Below are positions 22,055 through 30,126 of a stretch of 64,000 nt of DNA, in pieces (position 1 is the first letter of the stretch; the number at the start of each line of letters is the position of its first letter). Under the pieces are notes generated by a model. The model was not told the DNA's origin. It saw only the letters and a program-made list of their open reading frames with translations, and did not search any database. The position numbers were made by a program, and so were the translations under genes. The DNA comes from Ruminococcus sp. GTDB taxonomy: Bacteria; Bacillota; Clostridia; Oscillospirales; Ruminococcaceae. The stretch is from contig JAFXNC010000005.1 of assembly GCA_017529875.1 (NCBI GenBank), positions 1 through 64,000 of the forward strand, read 5' to 3'.

Positions 22055-22080
22055 AGCTGCGGTCTATACAGATCGCAGCT
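22055..22080. terminator. Hairpin terminator after the small acidic protein
   Basis: AGCTGCGGTC and GATCGCAGCT arms. The T-run is on the minus-strand side (CAGCTTTTTTG), so it works best for minus transcription but may serve both. Confidence 0.6.
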
Positions 22081-22170
22081 AAGTATTTCTATAGTTAAAA
22101 AACTTGCAGCAAAAAGGTAATACGACTTTTGTTCAATGCAAAGAGTGTATGTTCGCTTGATAGGCCGCAT

Positions 22171-22194
22171 TTCGTGGCAAGATTCGTGGCAAGT
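22171..22194. repeat. 12-bp tandem duplication near tRNA-Ser, possible attachment-site remnant
   Basis: TTCGTGGCAAGA is repeated directly as TTCGTGGCAAGT. It lies 120 bases from the 3' end of the tRNA-Ser gene, on the side of the mobile-element remnants. No integrase frame remains here. Confidence 0.3.
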
Positions 22195-22315
22195 TAACGT
22201 CAAAAAGAGGTGTATTTTGTTGATATATTGTTGATTTTGTTGACTTATATCAAACCCAAAAAACAAAGAAAAACGCGCATCTACGTTATTTGGCGTAAAT
22301 GCGCGTTCTAATCAT

Positions 22316-22405
22316 TGGCGCGGATTGAGAGATTTGAACTCTCGCGCCCCTTTCGAGACCTACTCCCTTAGCAGGGGAGCCCCTTCACCACTTGGGTAAA
22401 TCCGC
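22316..22405 (-). tRNA. tRNA-Ser (GCU)
   Basis: Reading the minus strand, the acceptor arm GCGGATT pairs with AATCCGC and is followed by G-CCA, encoded. The anticodon loop CTGCTAA in a CTCCC/GGGAG stem gives anticodon GCU. The long variable arm fits a class II serine tRNA, and GAGAGTTCAAATCTCTC forms the T arm. Its 3' end faces the mobile-element remnants at 17.6-22.3 kb, a usual insertion target. Confidence 0.95.
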
Positions 22406-22432
22406 AAATGTTGGTAGTTGATCCTATTTAAA

Positions 22433-22521
22433 TGGCGGACAGGGTGGGATTCGAACCCACGGTACGTTGCCGTATCACCGGTTTTCAAGACCGGCTCCTT
22501 AAACCACTCGGACACCTGTCC
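22433..22521 (-). tRNA. tRNA-Ser (UGA)
   Basis: GGACAGG pairs with CCTGTCC, then G-CCA encoded. The loop CTTGAAA in a CCGGT/ACCGG stem gives anticodon UGA. A long variable arm (GATACGGCAACGTACC) and the T arm GTGGGTTCGAATCCCAC are present. It lies 27 bases upstream of tRNA-Ser(GCU), so the two are probably one transcript. Confidence 0.95.
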
Positions 22522-22694
22522 TCATCCGCTTTCCGGTGACTAAATTATTATACCACATCTCTGTGGATTTGTCAAGTACTTTTTGAAGGATTTCACGAAC
22601 ACTGCCTGCCCCTCAGCCGGGAACCGCGCAGCTGCGGCTGAAACGCCCTGCTCAGTATACCTGTATTATATCTGCCGTGACGGGGCAAAAGATA

Positions 22695-22726
22695 TTTGCC
22701 GCAGCAGGCGTTTCTGCTGCGGCAGC
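22695..22726 (-). terminator. Hairpin after the GIY-YIG gene
   Basis: GCCGCAGCAG and CTGCTGCGGC arms flank a 6-base loop, just downstream of the stop at 22732. The following sequence is only moderately T-rich. Confidence 0.6.
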
Positions 22727-22731
22727 CGTTT

Positions 22732-23910
22732 TCATATCTTCTCCCAATGGGTCTGCTGCTCCTGCCTGTTGACCAGCTTTATATCTCCGAGGGGGATGTT
22801 TTTGAATAAATCCATTATGTTGAGGGCAAGGTCACGGTAGCAGCCGGTGGCCGAACTGCTGTCTATCTGAAAGATCATCGCAAGGTCGTGTATCGCGGTG
22901 TTTTCAAGGATCAGCTGTTCGGCAAGCCTGTTGCCGTCGATGGTGCTGTAACGGTAATAGTCAAAGTCGGGTATCGGGTCGTCGCCTTTTTTATTATCCT
23001 TGTGCTGCTTGATCCTCGTTCTGAGATTCAGGGCTTTGCCCACATACAGATGATTTTTCACGGAATCAAAGAGCATATATATCCCGGCTTCCTCGGTGAT
23101 CTCATTTATCGGATTTGATGCGACATCCATCCAGCCTGTTACGCCGTTTTCTCTGTCATAATAGTTTATGGGCTTATCTCCTGACGGGGTACTGCTTTTC
23201 TGTTTGAGGGCGACGTGGGTGCCTCTGAGATACTTTGTCATGATCTCCGCCGGGGGTACTGCGAGGTCAAGCCCGGTAAGTATCAGCTTTCTATTTATCG
23301 CACCTGTGCTGTCCCGGTCATCAATGATATTCAGAGTGAAAGCGTCATATTCCTTCGGCCTGACATTCTGTTCAAGGCAAAGATATGAATTCAGGAACAG
23401 CTTACGGAACGCCTTTTTCAGCAGTACCGGGATCTCCAGATTCAGATAGCACAGTTCAACGGATATCCCGGCTTTGTTGAGCGCGTTGATATGATCTTCA
23501 TCGGTGGCATAGTCCCAGTATTGTTTCCTGATGGTCTCACAGATATCAAAATACTTACCTGACAGCTCTTTAAAACTCTCCCCCGAGGTACTATTGAAGG
23601 AATAGAAATTCGCTATGTCCTTTCTGCTCCAGTCGCGGGGCTTGTTAGCACTTACTTTAATGCTGAAACCGAAGGAGTTGATATCCTCGAGGATCATCTT
23701 AACGTTCTCGTCTTTACAGCTGTCGATAAGATCCTGATCGACGCAGAAATCGAAGACTCTGCCGCTTTCAGCTCCCAGGGGAACGGTCATACCTGCGGGG
23801 AGTTTGAGTTTGCCGCTGTTGAGAAAAGTAGCATAAGTCCTGGTCTCATAGCCTTCACGATCGGACCTGGCATTGGTCGGTCTCAGCTCAACTTTGAAAT
23901 CTCTTTCCAC
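22732..23910 (-). CDS. GIY-YIG domain protein with novel N-terminal region
   Basis: About 392 residues. The C-terminal third carries the GIY-YIG nuclease core: EEAGIYMLFDSVKNHLYVGK then LRTRIKQHKDN, with the expected Tyr, Arg and a later Glu (RLAEQLILENTAI). The first 260 residues (GRVFDFCVDQDLIDSCKD, KYLRGTHVALKQK) are unfamiliar. An ATG overlaps the AAGGAG site, so the GTG at 23910, 9 bases after it, is the likelier start. It begins 14 bases after the GH113 stop. A host nuclease or defence role is open; nothing in context decides. Confidence 0.7.
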   Translation of the reverse strand: MERDFKVELRPTNARSDREGYETRTYATFLNSGKLKLPAGMTVPLGAESGRVFDFCVDQDLIDSCKDENVKMILEDINSFGFSIKVSANKPRDWSRKDIANFYSFNSTSGESFKELSGKYFDICETIRKQYWDYATDEDHINALNKAGISVELCYLNLEIPVLLKKAFRKLFLNSYLCLEQNVRPKEYDAFTLNIIDDRDSTGAINRKLILTGLDLAVPPAEIMTKYLRGTHVALKQKSSTPSGDKPINYYDRENGVTGWMDVASNPINEITEEAGIYMLFDSVKNHLYVGKALNLRTRIKQHKDNKKGDDPIPDFDYYRYSTIDGNRLAEQLILENTAIHDLAMIFQIDSSSATGCYRDLALNIMDLFKNIPLGDIKLVNRQEQQTHWEKI

Positions 23911-23924
23911 AGCTTGCATCTCCT

Positions 23925-24890
23925 TTATTTTTCGGTATACCATTTTTTGAGCACCTGCTCCGCCTGCTTGCCGTAAACGGTGAAATCCCGGTTTTCGTGA
24001 GCCTTTTCTATGGGCGGGAGCTTGGCCTTCCAGTCCCACCAGAAGTAGCCGCAGAACCAGGGCTCGTCCCAGCTGGCCTCCATAGCGCTCTGGTAGAAAT
24101 CCGCCTGCTCCTGCTCGTCGGAGGGCTGCTCGGGGCGGTCATGGAAGTCCCAGGGGTACTGGGTGCAGCCGTGCTCGCTGCGCACACCTATCTCTGCGAA
24201 CATTACCGGCTTGCCGTATCTTTCGTGACAGGCGCGGACACGCTCCATATGCTTTGCCCACATGGAGCGCATGGTGTCAAGGCTGTTGCCGCCGGGTACA
24301 GATACCGGATAGTAGGCCGAAATGCCGATGATATCCACCGCACCCAGCCAGTCGAAACGGAACTCGTCGCCGTGGTTGATGTTGTGCATCACGGTGCCGT
24401 GGTAGACCTTGCGAACCTCTGATATCACAGCGATGCATCGGTCGGAGTTCTTGTCCATGCCTGCCATTTCACAGCCGGTGCAGAGCATCTCGCATCCCAG
24501 CTTTTCGGCAAGTCTGGCGTAGTGCAGCATGAATCGCGTGTAGCTCTCGAACCACCGGTCGAGATAGAAGGGGTTCTCGTGAGGGAAGTCGATACGCGCT
24601 CTCCATGAGCGGTCAAGGCAGTCCACCATAGGCTTGAGGCAGACCTTGAGACCCAGGCTGTGAGCCTTGTTCACAGCGAAACTCACGTCCTCGTCGGTCT
24701 GCGTCCTGCCGAACATGGAAAAGACGTTGAGGGAATAAAAGCTCTCCTGAAAGCAGTTCACGGGTATGCAGATCCAGTCAAGTCCCAGGGAGGCGAGCCT
24801 CTCCATAGAGCGCTGTGCCTCCTCGGTCTGAAATGTTCCGCTGCCCGAGAAGAAGCCCCAGGTGTAGCCCTTGCAAAAAGTTTTCTTCAT
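23925..24890 (-). CDS. Glycoside hydrolase family 113 (beta-mannanase-like)
   Basis: 321 residues, a TIM barrel of GH113 type. Glu141 in LCTGCEMAGMD fits the acid/base and Glu233 in VMFAEIGVRS fits the nucleophile. WICIPVNCFQ, GISAYYPVS and FCGYFWWDWKAKLPP are typical substrate-cleft blocks. There is no signal peptide, so it acts inside the cell, probably on mannan-type oligosaccharides. The ATG lies after AGGAG-like bases. It is followed at once by the GIY-YIG gene. Confidence 0.85.
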   Translation of the reverse strand: MKKTFCKGYTWGFFSGSGTFQTEEAQRSMERLASLGLDWICIPVNCFQESFYSLNVFSMFGRTQTDEDVSFAVNKAHSLGLKVCLKPMVDCLDRSWRARIDFPHENPFYLDRWFESYTRFMLHYARLAEKLGCEMLCTGCEMAGMDKNSDRCIAVISEVRKVYHGTVMHNINHGDEFRFDWLGAVDIIGISAYYPVSVPGGNSLDTMRSMWAKHMERVRACHERYGKPVMFAEIGVRSEHGCTQYPWDFHDRPEQPSDEQEQADFYQSAMEASWDEPWFCGYFWWDWKAKLPPIEKAHENRDFTVYGKQAEQVLKKWYTEK

Positions 24891-24925
24891 ATCATATCTC
24901 CGTTATTATTATTTCCGGCAGCCGG

Positions 24926-25753
24926 TCACAGGCTGCTCCGGTAGGTCTGTATCAGAAACCCCGCCTCGCACTCAAAGGGTGCGCAGCCGTTTAGCCGCGC
25001 CGCTGCCTCGGGGGAGGTCTTGTAGTAGTAGGGGGTCATGGCAAAGAGGTCTGCGGCCTGCTTGTCCGAGGTGACAGGGAAGGTGTATTTAAGCCGCTGC
25101 TCCCCGGCAAGGGTGAAGCTGCGCAGGCTGTACCGGTTGGGCTTGTTCTCGTAGGGCTGGTCGTAGAGAATAGCTTTTAGTGCAAAGAGATGCCGTTCGG
25201 TAGGGGAGACCACCATGAGCGTGCCGCCCTTTTTCAGCACCCGGGCGTATTCGTCGTTTGTCACCGGTGCGAACACCGAGAGTATCACGTCGGCGCTGTG
25301 CTCCCGGAAGGGCAGCGAAAAGGACGACGCTGCCGCCGCCCTAAGATTTGTGCAGCCTGCCGCACGCCCCCTGACGGCTGTGTGGGCGGCACCGTTTTTG
25401 GATATCTCGATGCCGAAGACCTGAGCCCGGGGCAGGGAAGCGGCAAGCCTCACGGTATAGTACCCCTCGCCGCAGCCGCTGTCTATTATCACCGGCTCGC
25501 GGATGTTTCCCGCCGCCTCACCGATGACCTGACAGAGCTTATCCGCCAGGGGCTTGTATGCATCGGTGTCGAGAAAATCCGTCCGTGAGCGGAGCATCTG
25601 CCGGTCGTCACCGGCTTTGGAGGGGTCGCGGCCCTTGGTGGTCAGCAGATTCACATAGCCCTTGGCGGACATATCGAAGCAGTGGCGGTTCTGACATCTG
25701 TACGAATTATCGGACAGTTTCAGACGCTTTTTACATATCGGACAAATATACAT
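24926..25753 (-). CDS. 23S rRNA (guanine-N1)-methyltransferase, RlmA-like
   Basis: 275 residues. The N-terminal zinc site YICPICKKRL and SYRCQNRHCFD is followed by MSAKGYVNLL, the RlmA(I)/TlrB hallmark. The SAM-binding motif VIIDSGCGEGYYTVRLA, FGIEISKNGAAHTA and SFSLPFREHSADVILSVFAP follow. Such enzymes methylate G745 or G748 in 23S rRNA helix 35; which position cannot be told by eye. Its start abuts the stop of the small membrane gene upstream. Confidence 0.88.
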   Translation of the reverse strand: MYICPICKKRLKLSDNSYRCQNRHCFDMSAKGYVNLLTTKGRDPSKAGDDRQMLRSRTDFLDTDAYKPLADKLCQVIGEAAGNIREPVIIDSGCGEGYYTVRLAASLPRAQVFGIEISKNGAAHTAVRGRAAGCTNLRAAAASSFSLPFREHSADVILSVFAPVTNDEYARVLKKGGTLMVVSPTERHLFALKAILYDQPYENKPNRYSLRSFTLAGEQRLKYTFPVTSDKQAADLFAMTPYYYKTSPEAAARLNGCAPFECEAGFLIQTYRSSL

Positions 25754-25951
25754 CTAACTCTCTTTATCCTCCCTGCGCCGGCAGAACAGGGCTGCAAAGG
25801 GCAGCCACAGCAAACAGAACACCGCTGATACGATGACCTCGGCGGTCACGCTTTTGACCACCAGCTCCAGCAGCAGGACGATGCCTGCATTCACCGCCGT
25901 CCAGATCAGCACCGAGATCAGCAGCCTTTTGATATCAGGAACCGTTGTCAT
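25754..25951 (-). CDS. Small two-helix membrane protein
   Basis: About 65 residues with two hydrophobic helices (LLISVLIWTAVNAGIVLLLE and VIVSAVFCLLWLPFAALF) and a charged RRREDKES tail. It overlaps the end of the lipid kinase gene by 17 bases and abuts the methyltransferase, so it is coupled in the operon. No family recognised. Confidence 0.6.
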   Translation of the reverse strand: MTTVPDIKRLLISVLIWTAVNAGIVLLLELVVKSVTAEVIVSAVFCLLWLPFAALFCRRREDKES

Positions 25952-26909
25952 CACCGCCGATCTTTTCATTGTGCCGGTCATGCTCCAAAGCGAGCGCCAG
26001 CTGCTGCTCGGCGGTCTTGTCGTCGGGCATGATTATAAAGCTGACGGCCTGCTTGTGGTTTTGGATGTTCACCTTTTTATGTACGCCGCCGGCCTCGCCG
26101 TCAAGGGTCCAGGCCATGTTTTCCTCGAAGATCATTTCAAGCTTCGAGGTGCGGAAGGTGACGAAATTCTTCTCCGAGAGCTTGTTTATGGCAGCCTCCC
26201 TCAGCAGGCTCTGAAATGCCAGTGGCCCCGAGGGGGTCTTGACGAGAGTTACCTCGAAAAGCCCGTCGTCGAAGCACACACCGTCGGCGATGAGCCGTCT
26301 CATGCCGCCCACCGAGGTGGTGTTGGTTATCATGCCGAGGATGAAGCTGCCCTCGACGGTGCCGTTGTCGTGAACGGCTTTGAGCTTGTGCCCGGTGTAG
26401 GTGGGAAGGCGCTTGATAGCCTCGCCCACATAGGCCATATGCCCGAAGACGTTCTTCCACTTCTGAGAGGTCTCGTAAGTAACGTCGGTGAACACGCCGA
26501 AGGCCGCCACATAAACGTAGTACTCGCCGTTGAACTCGCCCACGTCGTAATCGTAGGTAACGCCCCGGACGATAGCGCGGGCAGCTTTGAGCATATTCTT
26601 GGGGATGTCCATGCTGGATGCAAAGTCGTTGGTGGAGCCTGCGGGGATATAGCCCAGGGGGATTTTTGTACCCATGGTCATCATGGCCTTGACCGCCTCG
26701 CTGAGAGTGCCGTCGCCGCCGGACACCACGATAAGATCGTAGCGGTTGCCGTCGGTGGCGATCTTGTTCATGCCGTCGAGCCTGGCCTGTGTCGGATAGG
26801 CTGTGACCTCATAGCCTCCGCGGGTGAAGATGTTGATTATGTCGCAGAGATGAGTCTTTATCAGTCCCTTGCCCGAATGGGGATTAAAGACGAACAGCAG
26901 TTTTTTCAT
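25935..26909 (-). CDS. Diacylglycerol/lipid kinase family protein (DagK-like)
   Basis: 324 residues. The N-terminal NPHSGKG loop and VVSGGDGTLSEAV (the GGDGT nucleotide-binding motif) are followed by YIPAGSTNDFASSM. These define the DAGK/YegS lipid kinase family, which phosphorylates diacylglycerol or related lipids with ATP. The C-terminal beta domain (WTLDGEAGG) is present. A second, divergent member lies at 53629. It leads the operon with the small membrane protein and the rRNA methyltransferase. Confidence 0.92.
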   Translation of the reverse strand: MKKLLFVFNPHSGKGLIKTHLCDIINIFTRGGYEVTAYPTQARLDGMNKIATDGNRYDLIVVSGGDGTLSEAVKAMMTMGTKIPLGYIPAGSTNDFASSMDIPKNMLKAARAIVRGVTYDYDVGEFNGEYYVYVAAFGVFTDVTYETSQKWKNVFGHMAYVGEAIKRLPTYTGHKLKAVHDNGTVEGSFILGMITNTTSVGGMRRLIADGVCFDDGLFEVTLVKTPSGPLAFQSLLREAAINKLSEKNFVTFRTSKLEMIFEENMAWTLDGEAGGVHKKVNIQNHKQAVSFIIMPDDKTAEQQLALALEHDRHNEKIGGDDNGS

Positions 26910-27265
26910 TTTGTTTCATTTCTCCTTTTTACGTCATTTGCCGGCATAAGCCGACATTGACCCACTATAACCCATTATACCATAAACATTCGCTTTGTCA
27001 ACAGCAAAACGAAAGAAAAAAGGGACTGATGCAAGCAGCACAAATTGAGAGCTGAGAATTGACAATGAAGGAGTCCGCTTTGCAGATGATTTTAAAAATA
27101 CATCGCCGCAGGCGATACCGTTTTTATTCTTTATTCTTTCTTCTTTATTCTCTGTTCTTTCAGCAGGCGCTGCACATAGTAATGAAAAGACACTTCTGTC
27201 ACAAACCTGACAGAAGTGCCTTGAATACTACTCCTTTACCGCGCCTGCGCTCAGGACTATCCGTT
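26910..27265. other. Intergenic stretch with short repeat remnants
   Basis: No gene. It contains a gagaattgacaatgaagg-type stretch and a T-rich tract CTTTATTCTTTCTTCTTTAT near 27128-27160 that recurs near 34836-34865, plus the terminator at 27191-27218. Confidence 0.5.
27191..27222 (-). terminator. Terminator of the xylan side-chain operon
   Basis: CACTTCTGTCA (27191-27201) and TGACAGAAGTG (27208-27218) form an 11-bp perfect stem, followed on the minus strand by TCTTTTC. Confidence 0.75.
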
Positions 27266-29098
27266 TCAGTTCACGTCGGTGATAAAGGGCGACACCGGCA
27301 GACCCTCGCTGTCGAAAAGCACCGGCATTTCCGGCGATGAGCTCCAGGCGTATCTGACCTGCTGAGGCTTGTCGGGGCAGGGGAGTATCAGGCCGCCTTC
27401 ATGCTCTGACGGGTGAGCTGTGTGTATCTCTCCGGCGCAGACCGTCTCGAACTTCGCCCCCTCGCCGGAGAGCTTCACCGGCTCAGAGAAACGCAGTATG
27501 AGCTTGCCGTCCTCATACTCCGCAGAGGTGCAGCGTACCGGCTTGTAATTCTTTTTCTCGTAGATGAGGCGTTCCGCGCAGATACCCAGCCTGCGGCCTA
27601 CCTCCCACTTGTTTATGGGGTGCAGGTCGTTGTCCTCGCCGAGGCCGAGGGTGACTGCCATAGCGGTCTGAGGCAGCTCGGTGCAGTCAAGCTGCGCCTG
27701 ACGGAGCACCGCCCAGGAATCGTCGTTCATACCGAACTCCGGCAGCTGCGTGATGATGACAGGTATCTCATAACCGAAGCGCCTGCGCACCATTTTTATG
27801 TACTCCTCCAACAGCTCCCGGTAGCGCCCGGGGTTGCCGCAGTTGGACTCGCCCTGATAGATCACCAGCCCCTTGAACTTCTTTCTGTACACCGGTGCGG
27901 TGTCGGCGTTCATCGCCAGGAACATCCCCTGGAAGAAGGGCGGGGGATCCAGCTTCCCGCAGGTGTAGGACTTGGCGTAATGCCAGTTTTTCGTGAGGTC
28001 GATGAACCGGCTGCCGCACTTCACGCACCACCGTTTGCCCGGTGTGAAGCCTCCCTGTCCGCCGAAGACGTCCAGCTTCACCGCCAGCCTGTTGCGGCCT
28101 GTGCGCAGTATGCCGGACCCGATACTGTAATATCTGGGCGGGTACATATAGCCGGTCTCGCCCACGGAGGTGCCGTTGATGTATGCCTTGTCGCTGTCGG
28201 TGAGAGTGCCCAGCAGCAGCATGGCGTTGTCGGTGTCATACCCCTCGGGGACGTCGAACTCCGTCCACAGCCACAGCCGCCCGCAGAAGTTCTCTATCCG
28301 CCAGGGCAGGTCAAAGCTCTCCCCCTCGGGGCAGTCTCCCGCGATGACGCGGCTGCCGATGCTGTCGCCTGCTTCGAGGGCGGCGTAGTATTTTTCGCAG
28401 CGCTCGGCGGCTTCGTCGTTGGTCTTCTGCATCCAGCCGGGGACAGTCACCGTGTCGAGAAACTCATCATACCCGCCCAGCTTCCGGAGCATCCCGGCTG
28501 ACATGAAGCCCTCTATGGGCGCGCCTCCCGCAGAGGTGTTGACCAGCCCGATGGGTATGCCGTATCTGTCGAACAGCTCCTTTGCGAAGAAGTACCCTGC
28601 CGCACTCATGCCGGCGGCTTGGGGGCTGTCTGCGCTAAACCATGAGCCGCTGTCCCAGTGATCGAATTCTGTGTCGGGATCGAAGCAGCAGACTATCTCA
28701 GTTCTGAACTCCCGGATGTAGGGACAGTCAGGAGTGCGCACCTCACCGGAGAAGGGCTTGCCGGGGTCAAAGGGGTCATATATGCGGCAGAGGGGCAGCT
28801 CCATATTCGACTGCCCGGTGATGTTGAAAACGTCCCCGAACAGCACGTCTTTCAGCGTCACGCCTGTGCCTGTGAACTCTATCTCATAGGCTTCAAGCCC
28901 TCCGGACACAGGGGGCAGCATAACGCAGAAACGCCCCTTGTCATCGGCAGCCGCCGACGCGGTAAGCACCTCGTCGCCGTTTTTCAGCAGCCGCACCTTG
29001 ACCTCCGCTCCTGGCTCTGTTGTGCCGGTCAGGGGGTTCTCTGTGTCGCGCTGAAGTATCATTCCCTGCGCGATATCGGCATCGGTTTTCAGTATCAT
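27266..29098 (-). CDS. Sialate O-acetylesterase-type SGNH acetylesterase (xylan-linked)
   Basis: 610 residues. The nucleophile block FNITGQSNMELPL (Ser97) and the late DLHPINKWEVGRR (Asp-x-x-His) give the SGNH catalytic set of the sialate O-acetylesterase family. A beta-jelly-roll resembling the GH2 sugar-binding domain is inserted (WRIENFCGRLWLWTEFDVPE, then GRNRLAVKLDVFG), as in CE20-type xylan acetylesterases. No signal peptide, so cytoplasmic. It likely removes acetyl groups from imported acidic xylo-oligosaccharides, matching the alpha-glucuronidase in the same operon. Confidence 0.85.
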   Translation of the reverse strand: MILKTDADIAQGMILQRDTENPLTGTTEPGAEVKVRLLKNGDEVLTASAAADDKGRFCVMLPPVSGGLEAYEIEFTGTGVTLKDVLFGDVFNITGQSNMELPLCRIYDPFDPGKPFSGEVRTPDCPYIREFRTEIVCCFDPDTEFDHWDSGSWFSADSPQAAGMSAAGYFFAKELFDRYGIPIGLVNTSAGGAPIEGFMSAGMLRKLGGYDEFLDTVTVPGWMQKTNDEAAERCEKYYAALEAGDSIGSRVIAGDCPEGESFDLPWRIENFCGRLWLWTEFDVPEGYDTDNAMLLLGTLTDSDKAYINGTSVGETGYMYPPRYYSIGSGILRTGRNRLAVKLDVFGGQGGFTPGKRWCVKCGSRFIDLTKNWHYAKSYTCGKLDPPPFFQGMFLAMNADTAPVYRKKFKGLVIYQGESNCGNPGRYRELLEEYIKMVRRRFGYEIPVIITQLPEFGMNDDSWAVLRQAQLDCTELPQTAMAVTLGLGEDNDLHPINKWEVGRRLGICAERLIYEKKNYKPVRCTSAEYEDGKLILRFSEPVKLSGEGAKFETVCAGEIHTAHPSEHEGGLILPCPDKPQQVRYAWSSSPEMPVLFDSEGLPVSPFITDVN

Positions 29099-29099
29099 T

Positions 29100-29579
29100 T
29101 TACTTACCTCTTTTCTCTGTCAGTGCGTCAAGCTCCTTCAGCAGCCGCGCCTTCATGTCGGCAAGCTCACTCTCTGTGGGGCGGCAGTCGTCGGAGTACA
29201 TCTTCTCCATAGGGTACCACCAGACAGGCCCCTTGCCGTGGCTGCCGTAGTTCTCGATGTCGCCGGTGCGGCGGGGGTAGAGGTGCCAGTGCAGATGGGC
29301 GTCCCCCATGCCGAGAAGCTCATAGTTCATCTTCTCCGCGCCGAAGGCGTTATTCGCCGCCTCCGCCACAAGAGTCATCTCCTCCATGAACTTCGCTCTC
29401 TCGTCGGCATCCAGGTGAAACAGCTCTGTTATCTTTCCGTGGTGCTTGTAGAGAAACAGGGTGTAGCCGTAAAAATGCTGATTGTCCCCGATGACTGCAT
29501 AGCCGGTATCAAGCTCCTTGACGAAGTAGGGATTCGCGCCCTTTTTTATCATTTCGATCCTGTCGCAGATAAGGCACAT
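29100..29579 (-). CDS. HIT-family nucleotide hydrolase/transferase
   Basis: About 159 residues from MCLICDRIEMIKKG, with GGGAGG well placed before the ATG at 29579. The histidine triad HLHWHLYPR is the catalytic motif, and YFVKELDTGYAVIGDNQHF is the usual N-terminal block. Members hydrolyse or transfer nucleoside phosphates; substrate is unknown. It lies two bases from both neighbours, so it is translated with the xylan operon. Confidence 0.92.
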   Translation of the reverse strand: MCLICDRIEMIKKGANPYFVKELDTGYAVIGDNQHFYGYTLFLYKHHGKITELFHLDADERAKFMEEMTLVAEAANNAFGAEKMNYELLGMGDAHLHWHLYPRRTGDIENYGSHGKGPVWWYPMEKMYSDDCRPTESELADMKARLLKELDALTEKRGK

Positions 29580-29580
29580 T

Positions 29581-30108
29581 TTATTTACCTCCCATAAGCC
29601 CGAGGGCATCCTCAAAGGGTATGCAGCGGGCGTATCTTTTGTTCCAGATGAACTCGTTGTAATAGCGGTAGGTCTGCTCCGCAGTCATGAAGCGGTTATC
29701 GAAAGTACTGTTTGTGTACTCGGGTATTATCATGGTAAAGCCGTGCTCGAAACCCGCCTTTACGGTGGCGTCGATGCAGTACTCGGTTTGCAGACCCACC
29801 AGCATAACAGTGTCCTCGTTTTTCGCTTTTAAGTATTCGGTGAGGCCGGTGTCCCGGAAGGAGCTGTTCACCCGCTTGTCGAATATCCTCTCTCCCGGGG
29901 CAGGGGAGAAGCCCTCGTATATCTCGAAACCCTCTTTGCCCTTAGTGAGCTCAGCTCCGGGACCGTCTTCGTGCCTGACGAAGATGACCTCGATATTGTT
30001 TTTGCGGGCGGTGGATATCAGCTCCTTGATTCGGCTGACTAACAGCTCAAAGCAGCAGAGCCGCTCGTCGGTGATAGCCTTCTGTGTGTCAACTATCAGC
30101 AGTACCAT
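29581..30108 (-). CDS. Isochorismatase-family cysteine hydrolase
   Basis: 175 residues. VLLIVDTQKAITDE supplies the catalytic Asp, VNSSFRDTGLTEYL lies near the catalytic Lys region (DKRVNSSF), and LVGLQTEYCIDATVKAGFEHG contains the nucleophilic Cys. Family members hydrolyse nicotinamide, isochorismate or other amides. It overlaps no neighbour but sits within 20 bases of both. Its place in a xylan operon is unexplained. Confidence 0.9.
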   Translation of the reverse strand: MVLLIVDTQKAITDERLCCFELLVSRIKELISTARKNNIEVIFVRHEDGPGAELTKGKEGFEIYEGFSPAPGERIFDKRVNSSFRDTGLTEYLKAKNEDTVMLVGLQTEYCIDATVKAGFEHGFTMIIPEYTNSTFDNRFMTAEQTYRYYNEFIWNKRYARCIPFEDALGLMGGK

Positions 30109-30126
30109 GTGCAGACCTCCCGGTGT

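Noticed and set aside
21814-22266. Minus-strand 150-codon frame near tRNA-Ser, considered as an integrase remnant
   Set aside because: It shows no tyrosine- or serine-recombinase motif and runs antisense through the small acidic gene and its promoter. Composition is AT-driven.
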